From an uncultured bacterium (GTDB lineage: Bacteria > Eisenbacteria > RBG-16-71-46 > CAIMUX01), in the NCBI GenBank assembly GCA_946886185.1, contig CAMPIC010000261.1:1-5214 (forward strand): a stretch of DNA of 5,214 nucleotides, in the 5' to 3' direction. A program made the position numbers and the translations under genes. Under the pieces are notes generated by a model, which saw nothing but the letters and a program-made list of their open reading frames with translations, had not been told where the DNA came from and did no database searches. Shown here one piece after another: positions 1 through 5,214 of this stretch (within the stretch, counting starts at the first letter, position 1; each line of letters starts with the position of its first letter).

Positions 1-704
1 CCGTAGAACCGTTGCAGAGCGGCAATCTCGTCACGAACGGAGCTTTCCGGGCTCCGATGTCGGACCCACAGGTCCTCGAGTCCGGAGAGCGTGATGAACC
101 CCATGGGTGCATCAGGTGGAACTGTGATTCGGATGTCCGTGATCCTTACCGGGCCTGGCCCGGCCTCAGCCCCAGCGCCCGACGACGATCTCGGATCCGA
201 TGGCGCCGGATCGGCCGGCGATCCATCTCCGGACGCGCCTCCGCGAGAAAGCATCGCCTCCGACACCACCACGGTCGGCACTGCGATGTGGCCGTCGATT
301 CGCTCGGGAGCGAGCGCAAGCGCCTCGGCCGCATCCGGGCTGGGAATGGAGATGTCCTCTCGCCAGTGGTGTGGCTGAGAGCTCCCGCGATGGGAGTCCT
401 GGGACTCCCCGCCAGAGGCGGCGCTCGAATCCGCGACGGAACCCCGCTTCATGCTCGCATCTTGGACGCTCGCATCTTGGACGCTTGCATCTTGCGTGCT
501 CGCATCTTGCGTGCTCGCATCTCGCGAGCGCACACCTTGGGTGATCGCATCGCCGACGCTCGTGCTTTGCAGGTGCGCATGCTGCAGGACGGCCGCGTAT
601 TCCAAGATCTCATCGAGATTGGCGCGCAGCGCTTCCTTCTCGTCCGAATCGAGATCGAGTCGCGCGAGGCGGCAGAGATGATCGAGTGCGCCGGAGTCCA
701 GCAT
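1..704 (-). CDS. gatC: GatC-like subunit of Asp-tRNA(Asn)/Glu-tRNA(Gln) amidotransferase, with insert and C-terminal extension (3' end outside window)
   Basis: GatC is the small subunit of GatCAB, which amidates mischarged Asp-tRNA(Asn) or Glu-tRNA(Gln) in the cytoplasm; it supports folding of the amidase GatA. Reading from the ATG at 704, 234 codons are open with no stop. Residues 7-45 match the GatC N-terminal helical region (LDHLCRLARLDLDSDEKEAL, then NLDEILEYAAVL). Residues 114-146 match its C-terminal segment (WREDISIPSPDAAEALALAP, then a VPTVV end). Family members are normally about 95-100 residues and stop near that VP motif. Here an insert of roughly 50 residues separates the two segments, including a D-A-S-x-Q repeat, and the frame continues through an Ala/Gly/Pro/Ser-rich linker (about 148-185) into a segment with a strand-like VRITDIRITVP and a helix-like LEDLWVRH. 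The ATG lies 11 bases after the pcrA stop; no other ATG or GTG was found in frame just upstream and no clear Shine-Dalgarno is seen. The GatC assignment is seen in the sequence; the role of the extension is unknown. Confidence 0.82.
   Translation of the reverse strand, partial: MLDSGALDHLCRLARLDLDSDEKEALRANLDEILEYAAVLQHAHLQSTSVGDAITQGVRSRDASTQDASTQDASVQDASVQDASMKRGSVADSSAASGGESQDSHRGSSQPHHWREDISIPSPDAAEALALAPERIDGHIAVPTVVVSEAMLSRGGASGDGSPADPAPSDPRSSSGAGAEAGPGPVRITDIRITVPPDAPMGFITLSGLEDLWVRHRSPESSVRDEIAALQRFY
447..521 (-). repeat. Five tandem 15-bp units inside gatC (D-A-S-x-Q peptide repeat)
   Basis: On the minus strand five 15-base units follow one another: GATGCGAGCACGCAA twice, then GATGCAAGCGTCCAA, GATGCGAGCGTCCAA and a degenerate GATGCGAGCATGAAG. 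They encode DASTQ, DASTQ, DASVQ, DASVQ and DASMK (gatC residues 62-86). Because the period is a multiple of three, gain or loss of a unit would keep the frame. The repeat sits in the loop between the two conserved GatC segments, where length change should be tolerated. The first two units are identical and the rest differ by one to a few bases, which suggests fairly recent slippage expansion. Confidence 0.95.
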
Positions 705-715
705 GCGGCTCAGAC

Positions 716-3253
716 TCAGAGCAGTTGGACGAATCGCGCCAGGATGCGCTTTCGCCCGACGCCGGGGAAACTGATGGTGAGGCGCGCCTGCGGCCCGCTG
801 CCTTCCTCCTCCTCCACCTTGCCGACTCCGAAAACGGCATGACGCACGCGGCGTCCCATGAAGGAGGGCGCGGCCGCGTCGCGCTGGATCACCGGCAGCT
901 CTTCGCGATCCCCTCCACGCGAGCGCGGAGCACTGGATTTGGAGGCGACCGGCATCTCGAGATCGAACGAGGAATTGCTGGTTTCACGCGGAACCGGACG
1001 CCGCTCGGACCAGCGGCCGCCGCCGGCGCTCCATGGTGGAGGAGCCGCTCCCCAGCGCTGCGCCAGCTCGACCAGCTCGCCCACGGTCGCTCCGTGGCGG
1101 GACTCGACCTCGAGCAACTCCTGGGGAATCTCTCCGATGAATCTCGAAAGACCGCCTCCGAAGAACCGGTTGGTGCGCCGCCGCTCCAACGATGCGGACA
1201 GGACCAGCTCTTTCATCGCGCGCGTCGAGGCGACGTAGAAGAGGCGCCTCTCTTCCTCCATCTCGTCCGGATCCTCCAGGGAGGACGCGTGCGGGAAGAG
1301 TCCTTCCTCCAACCCCGCGATGAACACGATCTCGAACTCGAGACCTTTGGCGTTGTGCACCGTCATCAGGGTGATCCGATCGGACGCGATGTTCTCGCGG
1401 TCCAAACTGGTGTAGAGCGCGACCTGATCCAGATACGCGGATAGGCTCGCGTCTCCCACTGCCTTCTGGAAGCGGGACGCGCCTTCCTCGAGCTCGATCA
1501 AGTTGGCGCTGCGTTCTTCCCAGGTCGCCGGCTCGGTTTCCTTGAGCCACTGCACGTAGTCGGTCGACTCCAGCACGCGCCGCACGAGCGGCTCGGGGCC
1601 TTCCGCGGTCCGCGCCTCGAGCTCGAGGATCAGTTGACCGAACTCGATCGCCTGCTCCAACGCGCGCCCGCGCACTCCATCGTCCGGCAGAAGTCCGGCG
1701 CACGCCTCTCCCAGATGGCCGCGATGCCGCGCCGCCGCGATTTGTTCGATCCGTCCCAGGCTGACCTCACCGAGCCCACGGCGAGGAGAGGCGATGGCGC
1801 GCCGAAAGCTGATCCGATCGCGCGGATTGACCGCGAGCCGGAGGTACGCGAGCAGATCCTTCACCTCGCGCCGTTGATAGAACGCGATCCCGCCGACGAT
1901 CACATACGGAACGCCGACCGTGAGGCACGCTTCTTCGAACGGGCGCGATTGCGCATGGATCCGATAGAGGATGGTGACATCCCCGAAGCGCAGGGTCCCG
2001 CGCTGGACCCGCTCCTGGATGGCGCGGAGTATCGTCTGCGCCTCCTGCTCCTCGTCGAGAGTGACCAGGAGCCGCACCGGAGGGCCCACGGGGTTCTCCG
2101 TCCAGAGCTTCTTCTCGAGACGGCTCTGATTGCGCTTCACCACCTCGTTGGCCACTTCGAGGATCGCGGGTGTGGAACGGTAGTTCTGCGTCATCCGGAG
2201 GATGTGGGCGCGCGGGAAGCTGCGCTCGAACTCGAGGATGTTCGTAATGTCCGCGCCTCGCCATCCATAGATCGATTGATCGTCGTCTCCCACCACCGTG
2301 ATGTTCTGATGCTTCTGCGCGAGACGGCGCACGAAGCGGTACTGCACGTGGTTGGTGTCCTGATACTCGTCCACCAGGATGTGCTCGAACTTCTCCGAAT
2401 AGTGGTTCCCCACTTCGGAGTCGCGCTCTATCAGCTGCGTCGCGAGCACGAGGATGTCGTCGAAGTCGACGCCCGACTGCGTTCGCAGCTTTGTCTGATA
2501 GTCGCGATAGAGCTGAGCGACGCGGCCGCGGTCGGGGTGGCGCCATTTCTCGGCGAGATCGTCCGGATCCCACATGCGGTTCTTCGCCATGGAGATGATC
2601 GACTGCAGATCGCGCCCGCGCGGCGCCTCTGCATCCGAGCCGGCCTCGCGCAGGACTTCCCGGAGCAGCGCGGTCTGATCGTCCTGGTCGAACACGGTGA
2701 TGGCGGAGGCGAATCCGAGCCGGTCCGCGTGCCGGCGGAGCAGGCGCAGGCAGATCGAATGGAACGTGCCGATCCAGAGTCCGCGCGCGCTCGAGCCGAT
2801 CAGCGAGAAGACGCGGTTGCGCATCTCGTCGGCCGCTTTGTTGGTGAAAGTGACCGCGAGGATCCGGTCGGGCCGGACACCGCGCCGCTCGATCAAGTGC
2901 GCGACCCGCCGCGTCAACACGCGCGTCTTTCCACTGCCGGCTCCCGCCAGGATCAGGCGCGGCCCGTCGGGATGGAGGACCGCTTCGCGCTGCACTGGAT
3001 TGAGCCCGTCGAGGAGGGGATCGGCCTCCGCGGAAGCGGTGCTGGTGCGGGGAGCGTCGAAGAGCGAGAGCGGACTTCGGTCCGCGTCACTGCCGGAGCC
3101 GGGTCGTGGTTCGCCCCAGCCGGTCGCATCTTCCCCCGCCGGCACGTCGCTCGTCTGTTCTGGTCGGTCTCTTGGAATCATCGCTCGGAGCGCGTGGATG
3201 AAAGACGCGCGGCTAGGTTCGGTCGTCCTCGGCGGAGGTGAGTCGATCCGCAC
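716..3253 (-). CDS. pcrA: UvrD/PcrA-family SF1A 3'-5' DNA helicase
   Basis: ATP-dependent 3'-5' DNA translocase/helicase of the family that acts in nucleotide excision and mismatch repair, clearing of proteins from DNA, and restart of stalled forks. From the GTG at 3253 it is 845 residues. Motifs in order: Q motif LNPVQREA (about 84-91), Walker A AGAGSGKT (103-110), motif Ia VTFTNKAADEM, motif Ic/TxGx-type WIGTFHS, Walker B LVDEYQDTN (about 293-301), motif III VGDDDQSIYGWRG (321-333), motif IV QNYRS (356-360), motif V TVHNAKGLEFE (631-641) and motif VI LFYVASTRA (671-679). The end (about 800-845, GRRVRHAVFGVGKV onward) is the Tudor-like domain that in PcrA/UvrD binds RNA polymerase, after a disordered linker. 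The start is uncertain. The frame is open to a TTG at 3328, with ATG codons at 3262 and 3181. GTG 3253 is preferred because AGAAGG lies 9 bases before it, whereas AGAAGG touches ATG 3262 directly. Any of these starts leaves a Pro/Ser/Arg-rich N-terminal tail ahead of the helicase core. PcrA versus UvrD naming is a convention here; the family is secure. Confidence 0.95.
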   Translation of the reverse strand: MRIDSPPPRTTEPSRASFIHALRAMIPRDRPEQTSDVPAGEDATGWGEPRPGSGSDADRSPLSLFDAPRTSTASAEADPLLDGLNPVQREAVLHPDGPRLILAGAGSGKTRVLTRRVAHLIERRGVRPDRILAVTFTNKAADEMRNRVFSLIGSSARGLWIGTFHSICLRLLRRHADRLGFASAITVFDQDDQTALLREVLREAGSDAEAPRGRDLQSIISMAKNRMWDPDDLAEKWRHPDRGRVAQLYRDYQTKLRTQSGVDFDDILVLATQLIERDSEVGNHYSEKFEHILVDEYQDTNHVQYRFVRRLAQKHQNITVVGDDDQSIYGWRGADITNILEFERSFPRAHILRMTQNYRSTPAILEVANEVVKRNQSRLEKKLWTENPVGPPVRLLVTLDEEQEAQTILRAIQERVQRGTLRFGDVTILYRIHAQSRPFEEACLTVGVPYVIVGGIAFYQRREVKDLLAYLRLAVNPRDRISFRRAIASPRRGLGEVSLGRIEQIAAARHRGHLGEACAGLLPDDGVRGRALEQAIEFGQLILELEARTAEGPEPLVRRVLESTDYVQWLKETEPATWEERSANLIELEEGASRFQKAVGDASLSAYLDQVALYTSLDRENIASDRITLMTVHNAKGLEFEIVFIAGLEEGLFPHASSLEDPDEMEEERRLFYVASTRAMKELVLSASLERRRTNRFFGGGLSRFIGEIPQELLEVESRHGATVGELVELAQRWGAAPPPWSAGGGRWSERRPVPRETSNSSFDLEMPVASKSSAPRSRGGDREELPVIQRDAAAPSFMGRRVRHAVFGVGKVEEEEGSGPQARLTISFPGVGRKRILARFVQLL

Positions 3254-3262
3254 CTCTCGCAT

Positions 3263-3268
3263 CCTTCT
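3263..3268 (-). promoter_or_regulatory. Shine-Dalgarno-like AGAAGG that favours the GTG start of pcrA
   Basis: On the minus strand AGAAGG is followed by nine bases and then GTG at 3253. It directly abuts ATG 3262, too close to serve it. No comparable purine run precedes ATG 3181, whose upstream bases read CTCCGAGCG, or TTG 3328. This is the main sequence reason for the chosen pcrA start. It remains a weak inference because the neighbouring gatC also lacks a clear ribosome binding site. Confidence 0.4.
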
Positions 3269-3287
3269 ACTCGAAAAACGGGTCTGA

Positions 3288-3301
3288 CGCAACGCGCGCT
3301 C
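3288..3301. repeat. 14-bp direct repeat, copy 1 (between tamB and the pcrA core)
   Basis: Plus-strand CGCAACGCGCGCTC is identical to the copy at 3324-3337, with a 36-bp offset. It lies 20 bases upstream of the AGAAGG motif in the direction of pcrA transcription. It may be an operator-like pair or a remnant of local duplication. No palindromic symmetry strong enough to name a regulator is visible. Confidence 0.6.
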
Positions 3302-3323
3302 GCTCGACGGCGCCGGACGCGCT

Positions 3324-3337
3324 CGCAACGCGCGCTC
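3324..3337. repeat. 14-bp direct repeat, copy 2 (overlaps the alternative TTG start of pcrA)
   Basis: Second exact copy of CGCAACGCGCGCTC. On the minus strand it contains the TTG at 3328 that is the furthest possible pcrA start. Copy 1 carries an equivalent TTG in the same frame at 3292, because the 36-bp offset is a multiple of three. This makes the TTG look like part of the repeat rather than a selected start codon. Confidence 0.6.
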
Positions 3338-3359
3338 CGCTCGGCCGCACTTGTCGTGC

Positions 3360-5214
3360 TCAATAGTCGACGCGCAAACGAAAGTCCAGATTGTATGTTT
3401 CGTTCGCGGTTCCCACGGTTTCGCCGCCGCGCTTGCGATCCGCGCCCGCGTTCAGGAAGAAGAGATTGCTGATCCGGTACGTGAGCACCACTTCCTGTCC
3501 GGATGTCGCCGTGAGCTCTTGCGAATACCGCAAGCTCCAGGTCGGCTCGGTCACCGCACGGAGGGAGATCACGATCGGATCCGAGACCGCGGTGCCTCCG
3601 CTCACTTCCACCACGTCGAGCCATGGCGCTTCCGCGATCAACTCTCTCTCGAGCGAGTTCAAGACCTGCCCGGTGATGAATCCGCGAGCGGGATCGGACG
3701 CATTTCCGGTGGCGAGCGCGCTTCGCACCTGCCCCACGGTGAGCAGGTCGATCAAATCTTCCTGAGAATATTCAGGATTGGTCGGACTGCTCAAACTCAC
3801 TTCCAGCCCTTCTTCCGGTGCGGGCGAGCCTTGCACCGTGACTTCGATCCGCACGCTTTCCGACCCGCTCTCCGAATCGGTGGAAACGACCGAGACCTCG
3901 GTTTCCGCGCGGATGTCGAGCACCGGATAGGGACCGGTCCCGGTGTCGAGGAACTCGACCGAGCCCTCGGTGATGCGGAGGTTCTTGTTGAAGATCAAGA
4001 TGTGGCCGGAAATGACGTCGACTTCCCCGCCCAGGCTCCAGAATGGCATGTCGTAGTGCACCTGGAGCCGCCCGCTTCCCAAGTAGACCGAGGAGGTGGG
4101 CTGGATCACGCGCACGTTCCCCGGAATCACCACGTCGAGATCGAAGATCCACGGAGTGACGAGCACTTTCTGCCGGCCCGGCTTGGCCAGGTCCATCGTG
4201 ATCGCCCCTTCCTGCACGCTGACGGTGCCGGCGAGGCGGGGCCGCGTGCTGTCCGCGACCGCGATGGGAGCGGCGGAGAGATCGGCATCGGCGAGGAAGT
4301 TGTAGTTGCCGCTCTCGAAGACTTGCGCGTTGCGCACCGACCCCGAAAGCTCGAAGCGCGACGGATCTCGATACCAGCCGCTCGCGGTCGCGGTGCCCGA
4401 CTCGTTGAACCGCCCGGTCGCCTCGAGGATGTGCACTCCCAGCGAATCGACATGCAGCCTCGCCTCGATGTTGCGGAGACGCTCTTCCCGGAGCGGAATG
4501 CGAAATGCCCCGTTGTTGATTCGGAAATCCCCATCCAGCGCCAGATGCGACGGAGTTCCCGCCAGCCGCAGCTTCCCGAGGAGGTTCCCGGATGGATCTT
4601 CGACCAGCGCGGTGAAGAGCGAAGCGAGTGAGAGGTCGACCGAGGGGATTTCCGCTTCGATCGAGAGCGGCGCTTCGCGCAGGTGGATCCGTCGTGGATC
4701 GGCGCGCAGTCGCAACGGCACATTTCCCGCGACATGCAGGCCTCGACCCCGCTCGCGCCAGTCGAGCCGCTCCAGAAGCACCATGGAGTCGGCATAGGTG
4801 GCCGCGAATGACACCGAATCAGCCCGCGCTTGATAGATGCGCAGCTTCTCCGCGAGCCCGGTGGCGCGGATCCGGGGATGCGCACCAGTCCCCGTCACAT
4901 CGAGATCGAGACCGACCGTGCCCGCCATTCCGCTCGGCGTCATTCTCTCCTGCGCTTGCGGCCGCTCGGTGCGAATCACCGCGAGCATCGGATCGACCGC
5001 CTCGGTCGCGAAGGTGGCGCGCGATCCTTGCTTCGCGCGAGGCGTGAGCAGCGGCGCGAGGATCGGCCCGGCCGGAATGCTCCGGATCGAAACGCGCGCG
5101 TCGAGCTCCGCTTCTTCCAGCACCGGATAGAGCGAACCGGCTGCAATCCGCTCGAGCGCCTCGGCCCAGGAACGAGGAGAGCGGGCCGCGCCGGTCATGC
5201 GCAGATCGACCGGC
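3360..5214 (-). CDS. tamB: TamB-like (AsmA/DUF490 family) translocation and assembly module protein, C-terminal part (5' end outside window)
   Basis: TamB and other AsmA-like proteins are long beta-rich periplasmic proteins. They are anchored in the inner membrane and reach toward the outer membrane, where they serve in phospholipid transport and outer-membrane protein assembly. The 617 visible codons end at a TGA at 3360-3362. The frame is open to the window edge, and residues before the first visible ATG (5198) read PVDLR and continue the same pattern, so that ATG is internal. Short amphipathic beta repeats recur, such as LDLDVTGTGAHPRIRATG (about 100-117) and LALDGDFRINNGAFRI (about 220-240). 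The TamB C-terminal domain follows: TVSVQEGAIT (about 329), GGEVDVISGHILIFNKNLRI (about 392-412), a TEGSVEF segment, and NPEYSQEDLIDLLTVGQ (about 476-493). The chain ends in alternating residues NLDFRLRVDY with a terminal aromatic. I saw no cysteine in the visible part. No outer-membrane partner (TamA/BamA) is in the window. The family call is strong; orthology to E. coli TamB is not proven. Confidence 0.9.
   Translation of the reverse strand, partial: PVDLRMTGAARSPRSWAEALERIAAGSLYPVLEEAELDARVSIRSIPAGPILAPLLTPRAKQGSRATFATEAVDPMLAVIRTERPQAQERMTPSGMAGTVGLDLDVTGTGAHPRIRATGLAEKLRIYQARADSVSFAATYADSMVLLERLDWRERGRGLHVAGNVPLRLRADPRRIHLREAPLSIEAEIPSVDLSLASLFTALVEDPSGNLLGKLRLAGTPSHLALDGDFRINNGAFRIPLREERLRNIEARLHVDSLGVHILEATGRFNESGTATASGWYRDPSRFELSGSVRNAQVFESGNYNFLADADLSAAPIAVADSTRPRLAGTVSVQEGAITMDLAKPGRQKVLVTPWIFDLDVVIPGNVRVIQPTSSVYLGSGRLQVHYDMPFWSLGGEVDVISGHILIFNKNLRITEGSVEFLDTGTGPYPVLDIRAETEVSVVSTDSESGSESVRIEVTVQGSPAPEEGLEVSLSSPTNPEYSQEDLIDLLTVGQVRSALATGNASDPARGFITGQVLNSLERELIAEAPWLDVVEVSGGTAVSDPIVISLRAVTEPTWSLRYSQELTATSGQEVVLTYRISNLFFLNAGADRKRGGETVGTANETYNLDFRLRVDY

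Noticed and set aside
149..163. Near-perfect 15-bp palindrome CCGGGCCTGGCCCGG
   Set aside because: It falls inside the gatC linker and is explained by consecutive Gly/Pro codons in G+C-rich DNA. There is no spacer or T tract and it sits within an open frame.
447..521. Tandem repeats considered as a CRISPR-like array
   Set aside because: The 15-bp units abut with no spacers and stay in frame with gatC, so this is a coding minisatellite.
12..842. Open frame of 276 codons on the plus strand, with an A-R-I-L-x peptide repeat
   Set aside because: It is the antisense of gatC and the pcrA 3' end. The peptide repeat is just the reverse reading of the 15-bp tandem repeat. The minus-strand frame gives clear GatC motifs on both sides.
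984..1703. Open frame of 239 codons on the minus strand in a different frame from pcrA, and similar ones at 1767-2573 and 4127-4885
   Set aside because: They are same-strand out-of-frame shadows. Arg/Ala-rich translations without motifs overlap the conserved frames of pcrA and tamB.
1634..3241. Long open frame of 535 codons on the plus strand
   Set aside because: It lies wholly antisense to the pcrA reading frame, whose helicase motifs are unmistakable. Its translation is Arg/Asp/Glu/His-rich with no recognisable family, as expected for a shadow frame in G+C-rich DNA.
3347..3359. Small hairpin (GCAC-GACAA-GTGC on the minus strand) immediately after the tamB stop, considered as a terminator
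   Set aside because: The stem is only four base pairs and no T tract follows, so it does not support intrinsic termination.
3351..4631. Open frame of 426 codons on the plus strand
   Set aside because: It is antisense to the TamB-like coding sequence. Its composition (Arg/His/Asp/Glu-rich) reflects the opposite-strand codon bias and no motif is visible.

Overview
The window is G+C-rich and reads as three consecutive genes on the minus strand, in transcription order tamB-like (3' part), pcrA/uvrD-like helicase, and gatC (5' part). The outer two run off the window edges. Third-position G/C bias and long open antisense frames are as expected for a high-G+C bacterium. A TamB-type protein implies a diderm (outer-membrane) cell. 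A gatC gene implies that Asn-tRNA and/or Gln-tRNA is made by transamidation. No feature fixes the phylum. A Gemmatimonadota- or Eisenbacteria-like lineage is only a guess from composition and the mix of genes.

Layout: positions 5214-3360 (minus) hold the C-terminal 617 codons of an AsmA/TamB-like envelope protein with a recognisable C-terminal TamB (DUF490) domain. Positions 3359-3254 are a short spacer, or a spacer plus the uncertain 5' end of the next gene, with a 14-bp direct repeat and a Shine-Dalgarno-like AGAAGG. Positions 3253-716 encode a complete SF1A helicase of the PcrA/UvrD family with all main helicase motifs and a C-terminal Tudor-like segment. After 11 bases, gatC starts at 704 and stays open to position 1 (234 codons visible).

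The genes do not form one pathway: envelope lipid transport or assembly, DNA repair, and tRNA-dependent amidation. Same-strand packing suggests co-transcription, at least of pcrA and gatC. I see no mobile element, CRISPR array, tRNA or rRNA, and no convincing new multi-gene system.

The most unusual content is in gatC. Its two conserved segments are separated by an enlarged low-complexity insert containing five tandem 15-bp units (D-A-S-x-Q peptide repeat). The reading frame also continues at least 88 codons past the usual end of GatC, through an Ala/Gly/Pro/Ser linker into a more ordered-looking segment cut by the window edge. This could be a novel extension or the start of a fusion, possibly to GatA.
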